A stretch of 64,000 bases of DNA from Heterotrichella gracilis (Eukaryota > Sar > Xanthophyceae > Tribonematales > Xanthonemataceae): NCBI GenBank assembly GCA_032358255.1, contig JAULBX010019300.1, forward strand, positions 18,947 to 82,946. The letters run 5' to 3'. A program made the position numbers and the translations under genes. Under the pieces are notes generated by a model that did not search any database, was not told where the DNA came from, and worked only from the letters and a program-made list of their open reading frames with translations. Within the stretch, counting starts at the first letter, position 1. The number at the start of each line of letters is the position of its first letter. Positions 9,825 to 22,296 of this stretch are shown in pieces.

Positions 9825-12732
9825 TTGCTTGCTGCAAGTATGTTTTACATACACTATATATCGGGGGATATTGCTATCGGCCGTGCATAAGGCCTACCGC
9901 GAGAGGTGGCACAAGGTACTGATAGGCTTGGCAGTGGTACCTTCACAAGGCGGCGCCACAGCATAGGTGCAGTAGCCTTCAGGGGTTAGCCCTACTGTCA
10001 GCCTGAGACCATCGCAGCAACCTGCATGGGGCAATGGGTGGTTGCGTTCGAGGAGCTGTAGTATTGCTGCCAGAGCCAGGCCACAGAGCAGCGTGTGCAC
10101 CGTGTAGTAGAGACCCTTCCGTCAGATCTGCATGCCTTGCGCCAACCAACCCTATCCTGGCGCTGCCCGTACCCTCTCTGCGCTGACATCGTCTGTGCTA
10201 AATTACGCAACATAAGACTGGCGTATTTGTGGATCGCATGTAGAAACCTAATCAACAAGATAACAAATTCATTGCTGAAGTTGGTTAAAAGGCCCGTTGC
10301 GTGGTTCTCATAATTTTAGAGTGCATTCCTCAAAATCTCCTTTGAGAAAGCCCTGCTGATGTGGTTCTCATAATTTTATAGTGCATTCCTCAAAATCTTA
10401 TGTACATTGCTAGATAAGTTGAGGGACACACGGGCCATTGAGGTTGAGCAGGATGCATGGGCATGGCTCAGTGAGGGGCGTGCGGCCACTGTGCAGGTCT
10501 TGCATGGCAGCATTGACCACCAGGCCAGAAGCAAGCAGCAGGAGCTTACAATGCTTGGGAGGCAGCAGTGGACTGAATTTGGCAGCTGTGCATACTGGTG
10601 GTGGTGGCTGCGTAAAGTTCAATAAATATGACACAGACAGTTAGTCCCGGGGTACCGCACATGCAGCTGCCTGGGCCTGGTCCATGTGTGCGGCAGACTG
10701 CAGAAGTGGGGTTGTCACGTGGATATGCAAGGGAGCTCCTGGCTGGTCTCCGTGCAGGCAGCGTGCGCGAGTGTGAGATGCCATTTCTTACTACTGCAGG
10801 CATGAGGAGGATTCAAGGAAGTGTACTAATGGCCAGCCTTTGATACACCCTGTGTTTGAGCGTGACGTCGTCTGGACATGGTCTGCTAGGTGTTGTTGAC
10901 ATGTCTGCTTTGTTTCTGTCAATAAGTATGCCATACGCATTGCCATATTTGCAAACGCAGTGTGTAGTTGGCTTCAAACCAAAGTGGGGCAAATGGCAAG
11001 CACAAATCGGCTTGCAATACACATGTGGCGCAGCAAGGTAGCGGTGCTCAACAGCCTGCACACTCCTCTAGTTCAAGACTCGCTGCTTGATTCAGCTGGT
11101 AGGGGACATCTTGGACAGATGGGCCAGTCCTTTCAATTTCGAAGTCGTTTCCTTTACCTGAGTTGATTATGCCTGTTCAAGAAGAGGCTGCATGATGTGT
11201 AATCGTTTAGTGCACTGATGAGCTGCTGCAGTGAGCCAATGGGATGTGACGGCTGCAACTCAATGGCATCTTAATGACGTGTGCACACCATGACGTAGGG
11301 TTGACCGCTCACGTGCGGCCATGCTACGGGGGCACTAGTGCTCGGACCGTACGCATAGTCATGTAGCCAATAAGGTGACCCCATCTGAATCATACGCATC
11401 CACTGGGGTGGTACCATTTAGCGCCATGCAAGGGCACATCGTTTGCATGCACAATATCATGTTGCTCAGATGAGGGTTGGGGACAGGACACTGCCCATGA
11501 CGTGTGCCCTGACCACCCTGATAGCTTGAATCACGACTCTGGAAATCATCCTGGGTTCTTAGAACTAGACTAGGGTAACCCTGGAACCGTTCCAGGTTTT
11601 ATCTAGTGTGCCCGAATGGCGGTAGCCCTGCACTGCCCAGCTGAGTGCACTGTCCTGACGCATTACAAGGGTGCCTCCAGATTTGAGCCATTGCCCTACC
11701 AGCGGCCTGCTGCTGCCGTTTATAATGGCACCCTTTGGCGGCCGTTGCGCCACATACCCATAACTGACAATGATGGTTTCCATGATGGCATGGCTGATGA
11801 TGCCACCGCGCAGCCAGCTAACAGGACCTTGATTGTAGTGGTGCATCTTTGTTTGACTAGGTCAGCAATTTTGGTTAGACTGTGTAGCAATTTTTGGATG
11901 TGTCAACAGTCCCTGGGACCAGGGGGGTGATCAATTGAAGGAGAAGGGGAGACAACAGTCCATGGAAATACCACCACGAAAATCGACCAGCAGCATATAG
12001 TTCGGGTTTATTTGCGCGCTGGGGCTGTAGGACTGTAGAAAAGGTGCACTTTCATGCAGCTTTCACACAGTCGAACAGCGAGTCTGGGCTGCAAAGTTTG
12101 TTTTCTTCACATATGGCTTTGCTGGGTGAGTTGGGTGCATGGTCCTGTGAGGGGTACACGCTGAAAACGTATATGCCATACGTTCAACGTTCGCCCACCA
12201 CAAAACAAGTGTTGTAAAACCTCTATACGAAGTGTATTGCCTTGTCCCTGTTAGTTTTCCCACTTTCGCACTTAACTTGATGCCAACATATCGTTTTTTA
12301 TTCACAGGAAGCAGCACAGCAGCCCACAAGCGTCAGTCGCAGCCCCGACATTCGACCCAGTTGCTGTGCAGTCAGCCAACCGCCTGGATAAACTAACTCA
12401 ATAGCAGTACGTACTGGAGCAGCTTTAAAACCACTGGTATATCCAGTGGTGCTGTCTGAGGGTAGGTGGGTACCAGGCTTTTAAGATACTTGAACACAAG
12501 GGTGGTGGCATATTCATATTCACGTTGCCCCTTCTCCAGGTCTGCTATATCAACTTCGTCATTCCTGCTGTGGCTGCTCTCATAGCTATACATCGCAGTT
12601 TCCCACGCCCTGCAAGGGCGCAGTACCAGGCGCACCCACTAAGCCCAGTCAGCACACCCCAGCCTTACAGAGTCACTGGAATTCATCACAGGGCTGCCAA
12701 AACAGCATATTAAGCATTCAGGAATCTCTAAA
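9825..12732. other. Gene-poor stretch of about 2.9 kb
   Basis: Several open stretches of 60-105 codons exist on both strands (for example 10407-10625, 11616-11930 on + and 12393-12635 on -). None shows a recognisable domain or a consistent splice model. A 60-bp-period direct repeat sits at 10301-10398. The right end carries the promoter of the carrier gene. Confidence 0.4.
10301..10398. repeat. Two-copy 60-bp tandem repeat
   Basis: GTGGTTCTCATAATTTTA and the following GTGCATTCCTCAAAATCT occur at 10301-10338 and again at 10361-10398, differing at one base in the 38-base core. The spacers between the cores are unrelated. Confidence 0.85.
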
Positions 12733-15700
12733 ATGCCGCAGCGCATTGCCCTACAAAGCCACCCTGCCACATGTGATGTGGCGCCGCACAGCGCGTTCCT
12801 CAGCCAGCGGTGCTCTCTTCAAGAGGGCTTGAGCTCGCCCTCTGGCAGCATGGATCAGTTGCGCCCCATGTGCAGCCAATTACCCCTCCCAATCTTTGAC
12901 TTGGCAGAAAACGTGGAAGAGCCAAAGGGTGTTCTCAAACCCTTGAAGGGTTTTGTACAGCGGCTGCAACACAAAGCACACAGAAATGGTGCGGCCAGCG
13001 TAAAACCCAGCCCTCAACGGGACCATCGCCAGGCTTTGAATGCACTATCCCCACCAGCCCTGGGAGCTGTGACACTTCACCAACACAGCACGCACAGCAG
13101 GCCAGGCACCAGGGCGAGGGCAGAGCGCGGCGGGTGGCAAGCCCAGCTGGCGGAGGCTTCCCATGCGCAGCTGCAGGCGCTGATCCTTGTGCGGGAGCGA
13201 GTGCGGCACATCACCCAGGCGTGGCCGCAGGTCACTCGCAGGCTGGTGGCGGGCGGGTTTGCAGGTATGCGTAGAGCAACAAACGCGCTGCACCATGGTT
13301 CAGTAGGTTGCTGCATGTGCTAGTATGTAGTTGTGCAGTATGCCGGTGGAGTCGTGAAAATTGGGACCACAGCCTAAATGCCAATTGTCACTGAGCCCTG
13401 TCTCGCCTGCAGGCGCCATCAGCAAGACCGCCACCGCCCCGCTGGAGAACATACGCATGCAGATCATGACGTCAACGGTGGGTGGGATTAGGGTGAAGGG
13501 TTTGTGGTGCAGAGCGGCGTAGTTGGGGTTTGGATTCACACCATGCAGGTCACGACTCTGAACTAGTACACACCTGTGGGCAGAGAAATGGCATGCGGGT
13601 CAGGGCAGGGCTGGCTGGCGCAAGGCATGATTGACAGACTGCTAATCTGGCCGGCACGCATGAAACAACTAATAACACCCGCAATCAATCAACACCGATC
13701 AGTACAGGTGTTGCTGTGGCATTTTGACCATTGCGAAACTGAGCCCATTAGCACACTACACCCACCTTGTCTTGCTTCTTATGGTGCAAAGAGATCCCTA
13801 AACCAAAATTTATCAATAATAGATATTGTGGCCCACCGCAGGCCAAAACCGCGGCAGATTGCGCGCGCATTACCTGGGCCCGTGCCGGACCCTTAGGGTT
13901 CTTCTCTGGCAACTGGGCTGACGTGGTGCGGGTGGTGCCCTCACGCGGGATTGAGCTGGCAGCCTTTGACGCATACAAGACTGCGCTGAGTCCCAAGGAT
14001 GCGCAAGGGCGCAGGATTGGGGATCCCGGCGGGGTGGCCACCTTCTTTGCGGGAGCTGCCGCAGGTACTTGCCTTTGGAAACCCTCCCTAAGGGTATAGG
14101 ATGTCGGTGATTGGGCGTGCATGGGGACACATCCCGTTCTTTGCGGATTATCGTTCCTCCATGCATATCTCCTGGTGGCCGATGGTGTAGGCATAACACT
14201 GGTTGTGAAAAGTGGCAAATGCACAGCTGCAGGGCGCAACTTGTGCAAGGGCCGCTGCTACTATGGCTGCGCCAGAGATCTGCATGTCAGTAAACCTACA
14301 GATCTGCAACTTGCAGCATGATGACAGTGTGATTCAGATTGGCCAGAGTCCAAGAGTATGGCAAGGGCAAGGGGCACAGTCAGAGTTTGTGCTGCGGGTG
14401 TTGATCTTAAAACAGTACCAGCACACTTCACCTCAACACGCTGCGGAGGCAACCACTAAACCTGCTTTGCCCTTGCCAACCCTGTTACTCCCAAACCCCC
14501 CAGGCGTGACCAGCATGCTGTCCCTCTACCCCCTGGAGACCATCCGCACCCGCCTGGCCGCCAGCCCAGGCGTGTACAAGGGCATGACAGATGCCTTTGT
14601 GCGGATTGCCAAGCAGGATGGGGTGCTGTCCTTCTACAGGGTACGTGTCAACCTTTGCTGTAGGGATGGCAATAGGCCTGAACGTCCACATGCATGTGAT
14701 GAATAGCGCCTGTGACGTCACCAAACTGTACTCTTTGACCAGTGATGCACACTGCACTTCGACGGATGTTGACATGGCATGGGACTCTGCCCTAGCAAAC
14801 GCAGGTAACGTGCCCATGCCGGTGCACTAGTTGTCTTACCCACCATTGAGATGGTCACCTGGTGGCGTGCTGCTGTCAAGTGGGGTACGGTAGTTACGGT
14901 AGTTGATCACCGGCATGCCAATGCTGCTGTACTGGCATCGTCCACTAGGTGCTCCTGCTGGGCCACGAGGTTGAATAGTTGAGCAATGAGGGTCATAGCA
15001 CTTCTGGGTTCTAGCAGCACTTCAGCAAGCAACAAGGGTCGAGCTGCTGAGGCCACCAGGTTGACGATACGACAGCTGCAATGCATCACGCTCATGCGCA
15101 CTATTCTCTTGTGCGTGCTTTGTGCATGCTGCTCGCTTACTGTGTGTGCGCCGCGGTGTGCAGGGCCTGGATGCCAGCTTGGTAGGCATGGTGCCCTATG
15201 CCGCCATCCGCCTGGGCATGTACGATGGGCTGAAGCGCGCATACAAGAAGGTGGGTGCAGTGATGGGACTCGCCAGTGGTTTGAAGTTCAGCAAAAGATT
15301 GCAATAGTAAAAGCATTATATGCAGTTTCATCATTTGGATAGAACCCTCGTGATAGTTTACCCCCATCCATTACTTCCTTTTGGCAATGGCTCCATCATT
15401 AGTTTCTTTTGTACATAATCATTGGAGCGTCTTTTCATGCATGCCCCTTGCGCAGACCACCGGCAGTCGCGAGGTGCCCCACCACTGCTCCATCGCCTTT
15501 GGGGCCCTGGCCGGCCTGGTATCCTCCACCGCCACCTTCCCTCTGGAGGTGGCGCGCCGCAGGATGATGATGGGCGCGGCCTACCCCAACGCCGTCGCCG
15601 CCATCACAGGCATCGCCGCCGCGGAGGGTGTGAGCGCGCTCTACCGGGGCCTGCTCATCACATGGCTGAAGCAGGTGCTGTAATGTATCACTATGCACGG

Positions 15701-15974
15701 CAAATTGGGCAACTGCTGCCGTGCATTTTTTATTATTATTATATGCTTACTGCACCCGCCGTGATTTATATATATCGTTACCTTATCGCCATTGTATGAC
15801 TCAATCCATTGCTTGGCATGGACGCCCGGTATGTACTCGATGTAGATAATTAGTGGTGTATTTTGGCAGAAATCCCACTCGTAAGAAGCCCTTCCCCTCT
15901 TGGTGCAGGTACCCCAGTACGCGCTGACTTTCTGGGCCTATGATTTGACCAAGGAATGGATGCAGAGTGACTGA
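12733..15974 (+). CDS. Mitochondrial-carrier-family transporter, BT1 (Brittle1)-like
   Basis: Seven exons: 12733-13264, 13413-13477, 13842-14064, 14504-14640, 15164-15250, 15456-15674 and 15909-15974. They are in phase throughout and give 442 residues. The three carrier signatures PLENIR (187-192), PLETIR (283-288) and PLEVAR (377-382) mark the three two-helix repeats. FSGNWADVVRVVPSRGIEL and SLVGMVPYAAIRLGMYDGL match the plant Brittle1 adenine-nucleotide carriers of plastids and mitochondria better than generic SLC25 members. About 165 residues precede the first helix, far longer than a normal carrier, and could include a transit peptide. An internal Met encoded at 12850 is an alternative start. 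The exact substrate is inferred only from family resemblance. If the last intron were retained, translation would end at once (Val-Leu-stop). Confidence 0.9.
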
Positions 15975-16864
15975 GAGGAGGGGGTGGGTCGTTGTTGACA
16001 ATATTGAGGACTGGGTGACGTGCACAATTCAGTGCCTGGAGGGCATTGTTGGGGTATACTGGGGTGGGGACCCTGGAGGCGGCTGTTGCATCCCAGGGTT
16101 GCGCCACATGACAAGGGGCTGTGCCTAGGCGGACAGGTGGCAAAGAGATGGGCGACTATGCATTTGGTTGCTACTTGTGTATCAAAAACCGCAATTGGGT
16201 GGAGGTTGTTTTGTCCACTGCAAATTTTTCAGGAGCTATTGCTCCTCTTCCTGCTTCAGCCTGTATATGATTTACAAACGCAAGTGGTAGTGGTTTTGTA
16301 GTAGCAGTGATGTGGCAGCCAGTCTGGTAGGCATCTTGTAGGCAATTCGTATCACTTCTGATGGCCATGATGGGAGTTGGCAGCTCTGCGCCCGTGGGTG
16401 CAAGCTTGCAAGGCTGAGTTCAATGGATCGTAGTTATGAGGCACAGAGATGCACATGGGGGATGAATAGGGCATGAGGCGACATGCCACAGCAATTATGC
16501 CATGGCACTCTCTCCACTGCCGTGTTATGCTGTCAAGACCCTGGACCTGTCCTTTTTGCAGCGATTAATTTGTGTATATGGGTGTTGTTGACTTTAACGT
16601 GTTCGTGGTGTTCTTTTGCTTTTTTTCAAAAAGGGCCCATAAAAGGAGCTGACATTCGAGTAGACTGGCGGCAGCCAAAAAAAGGTACAAGCTTTACCGT
16701 GACAGCAAGCAATAGATGCACTGACTCGCCACTGATTATCTCTACTGTTTCTTCTTTGTCTACACCTCGTCACATACAAACTGCCAACTACTGTTACTGG
16801 TCACCCTGGTTCCCTGCTTGGTTCCCTGCCATCGTTTCTGTTGCTCACACGCGCACCAGCAAAC
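15975..16864. other. Intergenic, same-strand genes
   Basis: The 3' flank of the carrier gene and the promoter of the next gene lie here. I see no supportable exon. A 16483-17028 open stretch is a shadow overlapping the next coding exon in another frame. Confidence 0.4.
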
Positions 16865-17809
16865 ATGAGGGTAGCCATGTTGAACACCAGGCAATGCAGT
16901 CCCAGCACAGTGTGCAGACAGCGGTTGACACACTCCTCTCACTTGGGCGCGGTGCGACCTTTCAGGGCTGGCGCAGTCAGGCCAGTCAGGGCACGCACCA
17001 CCCCTGTGTGCCAAGCCCAGGAGGCTGAGGTGGGCAAGCTCATCTCCCAGACCGAAATCCCAGCCTTCATCCCCAGGTCTGACCTCATCGACCAGCTGCT
17101 GCGTTGGGCCTACATCGACGTTGAGCAGGGCGGCGTTAGGACGTTTGGGTACATCATGAAGGTCACACCCACCTTCTACCAAGAAATGGCGTGGGGGTTC
17201 AGGATCCAGTTCATCGATGATGGCCAGGTTGTGACGGAGTTGAGCATCGAGTTTGATAAGGAGAACACGTCAAAGGCGGAGTGGGTGGGACGTGGGGCAG
17301 ATGGCTTCCCCGTCCAAGAGGGCAACGTGGAAGAGGTGCTGGGCAAGAACTTGGTCATCAGGTATGGTGGCTAGCCAGCCCAACCAGCTGACAGTATGCA
17401 GCCAGTAACTAGGCAACGTGGGCACTGGCTATATCATAATGATAGCACGGTAACAAGGTAACTAGGCAAATTGCTGTCTTCTAGGGACAGCGGGGCCATG
17501 GTAGCTAGGTATAAGTAGGTGGCTGTGCCACTGTTGGCAGGGACCTGCCACCGCTAGCTTTTCCCTAGCAGTAGTATTCTGGTAATAAGGCCTAACTGTC
17601 AGGTCTTTCTGAGGTTTGCTCTGACACCTTCCAGTCTTGAACCTCAATAATGTGCTCAACGGAGTCTCGGTGCCACATGCAGGAAGGTGGATGCCAACCC
17701 AGTGACTGAGGACCTGCGCGCCTCCATCCGGGAGGTGTGCAAACAGCTGGTGGCGGCAGTCAACAAGTACTACGCCTTTGGCTCGGTGTTCGCTGATGAC
17801 ACCACCTAG
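16865..17809 (+). CDS. Unrecognised protein with a plastid-type transit peptide
   Basis: Two exons, 16865-17361 and 17683-17809, join AG|G and give 207 residues. The first 50 or so residues are rich in Arg, Ser, Thr and Ala, almost without acidic residues, and end in RARTTPVCQAQ. This is typical of an algal chloroplast transit peptide. The mature part starts AEVGKLISQTEIPAFIPRSD and is soluble, with no membrane segment. It carries a beta-rich stretch (WGFRIQFIDDGQVVTELSIE) and an acidic, aromatic end (NKYYAFGSVFADDTT). I do not recognise the family. The even amphipathic pattern and clean splice sites make it a credible conserved plastid protein. The ATG at 16865 has an A at -3; one at 16877 is an alternative. 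Confidence 0.75.
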
Positions 17810-19433
17810 ACAACCTGCGCTTGGCTCACATGCCGCGTTTTAAGCTTGGTTCACACTGGCTATTATTTGGCCAGCAACGGATGCATAGTAATAACACTTC
17901 ACAGGCCCTTTTAGGCCACTCTACCTGCACAGCCAGGTATTCCAGTTCTAGCTCACTGCTGTATTTCAGCACATTTTGAGGGTCGATATTAACCTTGCCC
18001 AAAACATGCTTGATGTTTCGGCAGTAACCTTGCAGTGGACAAAGATGTCAGCTTTGCCCTGTATATGACAGTACCTTTGAAGCTGCTACTGTTTTATGCC
18101 GTGCAATAGTGAGCGTGGAGGTGTGGGACCTCCAATTGTTCAGAGAACAGGCTGTAGTTGGGCTGACACCACGTTCACCTTGTAAGACAATCAATGACTG
18201 CATTCTCCTGACAATTGGCAACAATGTAGCCAAATATGCACTGTTGCATGGGGGCTCCCTTCCCAGGCCCTGTGAGCAACCATGGGTTCCAGAGCACAGA
18301 AATTTGCTGGCACTCGGGCACGTAGTGGTTCGGTCATGGTGACTGCAAGCAGAGACTCCTGCCGCAGGTTTTCCGGGGGACTGAAATGCTTAAACTTTGT
18401 GCAAAGACACCACCGGTTTGTAAAGGTACGCGACATCGACACAAACAGCTGAGACTCCAACAACTTGAAAAGATATTGAGGTCACTAGAATAGCCTGTCA
18501 GAATGGTGCACCAGTGCCATTGGCATGCAGCCACCCTGTGTGTAAAGAATGTACCCGTAGTCTAGTTCACCGATAGTGGCGTTATGCCCTGAGCAGCCTA
18601 CTGACGTGCCCACCCTTGAAGGGGCCATGCATTCTACCCAATCTATACGTAATACAATCTAGAACTAGCTACAAAAAGAAAGCCCGCCCAACAACTGCAG
18701 CAAAGGCGCTACCAAGAAATGACACTGCTAGCCGTTGCCAAAACACGGCATTGATGCTCTCTATGTATTTGGATGAATGTGTTGCAATGCCACTTCCTTC
18801 CTTGCTTATGCATGATGTGGTGTCTGCTCTAGCATTCTTTAGTGCTACTGCAGCGTAAGGTTCGTTCCATAAAATATTAAATCTAAAACACGTGCCCAGA
18901 TTCATTTGTCTCGACCTACTACAAATACAAAACACCAGGGCTTCAACAACGCTGCAAAAAACCTTTCCACCATTCCCATAAATCCCAGGAGCCAATATCG
19001 CTCCCATGAATCCACTGTGGATGTACATGGGTGCTCTCTCAGCGTGGTTGGAATCGCTAACGTCATAGACGCACTGTGGCTGATGTTGGTCGGGTGGTCT
19101 CCGAAACTGGCATGGTGACTAGCAGTGCTTTCAGGTCTCACGACGACCCAGCTGCAGAAGTCCACTGGTACATTCCTCTCCCGCATGCCTCTGCCAGCAA
19201 GGCTTGGTGTGAGATGATGGCATCAGATGTGATCATGATCATCTCATACCACCTGGATCATGTTGAGGAGCTGGACCAACGCCACACTTGGATCACCCTG
19301 CAAGTTGCCAAGGTGCGTCAGTCAGCTGGCAATGGTAGGGGTTGATGAGAAAAGTGTGCGACAGTCAGCAGCTCCACATCTCAGCTGCTTTTTTGCTATT
19401 TTTTGCATGACATGACACACGTCATGCTACAAG
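17810..19433. other. Intergenic between convergent genes, nothing assigned
   Basis: This contains the 3' flanks of the plastid protein (+) and the second bZIP gene (-). Open stretches at 18669-19028 (-) and 19076-19345 (+) have no recognisable domain, splice context or composition that would support a gene. Confidence 0.4.
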
Positions 19434-22296
19434 TCAGCACATGCTGATGCCATCCCTGCCTTTTCCTCGCAGCAAATCAAAGTAGACCTTTGATTTTGCA
19501 GGCAGAGAAGCATGCCCCCATTTCACCTGGCACAGCAATGTAATTGCACACCCAACATGCTGCCGGATTGCCCCCATCCACACCCTCCACACCGCACCCA
19601 CCTTGCATGCATGCAACGCAGCTGCAGCCATCCTGGTAGCCTCCATGTCCCCCACCACCCGCTGGGGCCGGAACCCCTTCACCTCCAAAATGGCCTTGGA
19701 TTTCTCCAACACCAGCTTCATTCGCGCGTTCCCCGCCAGGCTGGGGGTGCCAATCCGGGGACCCAATTTTGAGGGCCCGGGACTGGCAGCTGGGGGTGCC
19801 ATGGGGCTGGAAGTGATTGCCACCTTTTGTGGTGTGCCAGGCTGGCTGGGTATTTGCGTGCGTGCGGGCGAGGCGGGCACGGTGGCGGTGGCGATGGTGG
19901 AGCTGGTGAGGCCTGTGGGGGCAAGGTGACATGAATATATGTTTATTTGTGGCAGCAGGCAATTCTCCGTCATGTGACTCTTAACATCAGAAAAACAATG
20001 TTTAGAACCCTATCGCCATGGACACGAATTCCAAACCAGACACAGTCCCTGTAGAATCCCAATCGCCGCGCACCTGAGGTGGAGGGCTTGGGTTGCTGCT
20101 GCGCCTTCATGTCAGGCACAGCGGGAGCTAGCGAGTGGTGCTGCAGCACCATGCCCTGCGGCGCCATGGCGTGCGACGGCGCCTGTGGGGGCGGCATGGG
20201 GCCAGAATGTATCTTGATGACCTGGCGCTGCCCTGGCTGTGCGGGGGGCAGCACGCTGGCCAGCACCTGCTTCAGGGTGCAGTTCTCCTTGGTGATGCGG
20301 TCAGCCTGGGGGCAAGGGGAAATAGGGTTACGAACTGCTTGAATTTGATACCAGGAGTGGGCCAGCCTGTGCCAGGTGGTTTAAGGTGGTTAAAGCAAGT
20401 GGTTAAGGGTCTGCATGATGCGCTTGGATCGAAACAGGGGGGAAGCGGGTCAATGTCATAGGATGGAATAGGTGCTGTTGGAGGCACATGTGTGGAGATG
20501 GTGGGCCTTTTGGCGCAGGCGCAAAAGTTGTGGCCGGTACAGGTCCATGATTAATTAACTAATTTCTGCACACAGTCCCCACCAGCCCCCACCAATTCAT
20601 GCTACCCTGCTCACTGCAGACCCATCCCCAACTTGATGTGGCATGCCGCTGTAGTAATCAGTTCCATGCGCCGCTGGGCGGTATGGCAGGGACACATGGG
20701 GTGCATCACCATTCCTCATGCGGGATGATTGATTGTGCTACCACACGACGGCAGGGATCGGAATGCATGCAACTAGACTCATACCTGGGTGATGCTGATA
20801 TAGCGTCATTGCTGGAAGTCTGCAACTAGACTTGTGCCTCTCTTACCAACCCCACTCGACCCACACCTTCCACCCAACCCTACCTGTGCCACCACGTCCT
20901 TGAGCTTATTGCTGATGGACTTATTCTGCTCCACCAGGCGCGCCACCTCAGCCTGCAGCCGCACGATGGCCTGCTGCCGCTTGGCACGGGTGCGCTTGGC
21001 GGCCTCGCGGTTGCGCGCCCGCTTCAGCGCCAGGTTGCGCTGCTCGTCGTTCATGTTGCCGTGCAGGCTGGTGCCTCCCATTAACAGGCTGCGCGGGGAC
21101 AGTGGCCAATGGGTTTATTGTAGGCGAAGGTGCAGATGGTACATGGCTGAGCGGTGAATTTAGGAAGGATTATGCAAGCAGCTCTGTGGGGATGTGTGCT
21201 TGTTGGCAGCAGCGGTGGGAACCATGGGATGAAGAGTGTCAGGGCTAGTGGTGCAAGAAGGAGCACAAGCCAGGACAATACTTTGGCGGCATGTGCACCC
21301 ATTACCCGCTATTCAGTGGGTTTCAACCCTGCACCCTGCACGATGCAAAACGTACTCGTCATATTTGTTCTGCTCCGTCCCATCCAAGCTGTCCTCTGAG
21401 TCGCTGTGGGTGGAGCTGGGGGGGTCCTCCACACTGGCTGCCGCCAACCTGCCTGTGAAGGTCTTGCGGAACTTGCTGGGATGCTCACCGTGGGCGCCCC
21501 GCATGGAGTGCTGGCTATCAGCAGCCTTTTCGTCAGACCCTGGTGATGTGTCAAGGTGGGACGTCACGCGTTGCCAGCCAGAGCAAAGGAGGTGGGGGTT
21601 ACCACAACGAGCAATAGGGCACCAGTTTGTGCTGCTGCAAGCTGGGAGTCATGGGGAAGGATGCACAGGCAGGTGTGCACAAATGGAATGCATCTTCAGT
21701 ACCTAGGATACTGCCGTCTGGCGGTGACACGGTTGCGTTCCTCCTGGCGCTGCGGCGCAATGCCGTCCTTCCACCCGCGGGCAACGAGGTGTCAGTCCCT
21801 GACCCTGGGGTGGTGGTCTTGGTTTGACACAGCTCCCCCAGAATGTGATCCAAGGCTACCACGCTCTCCCCCGCCCCGCTAAAAGTGTTCTTTTGCCTGG
21901 CGTGCGAGCCGAGCCCTGATGGGTCATCATCCTTGCCATTTGTGGCAATCAGGTCGTGGAAGACTGCATCTATGGTAGGGTAGCACTTGGCATCTTCCAG
22001 CAAGGTCCCAGTGTTTGCTGGAGTGTCTGCAACCCACAAGGAGGCAGCTTGAACCTGATGCCAATGTACCACAGCTACAGCAGGAAGCAGTCCCTTTGCA
22101 GCACTGAGGGGCCCGCCTAGGCATGATGGGGTCCCCACCAAGAAAGCACATGGATGCGATGCACAGAGGCCCTGTGATCCAGCTGGCGCTCACCTTTGAC
22201 AGGACCAAACAGCAGGTTGTCTACAAACTCGTCAAACGATGCAGACTTCTCAAGTGGGGTGCAGCCCACAGCAGGGACGTTGGAGACTTGTGCCAT
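19434..22296 (-). CDS. bZIP transcription factor (second)
   Basis: Seven exons on (-): 22296-22194, 22026-21703, 21539-21356, 21088-20884, 20305-20074, 19912-19602 and 19487-19434. Phases match and give 470 residues. Residues 225-242 are the basic region LKRARNREAAKRTRAKRQ with Asn230 and Arg238 in the canonical spacing. The zipper runs on through LQAEVARLVEQNKSISNKL and across the next junction to ENCTLKQVL. The N-terminal half is acidic and Ser-rich (HSDSEDSLDG). The C-terminal half is Pro/Gln/Ala-rich, as in an activation region. A few untranslated bases precede the ATG after the acceptor at 22314. The last 18-codon exon rests on a weak acceptor (CAAAG), so the C-terminus is the least certain part. 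It is a nuclear regulator; DNA target unknown. Confidence 0.88.
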
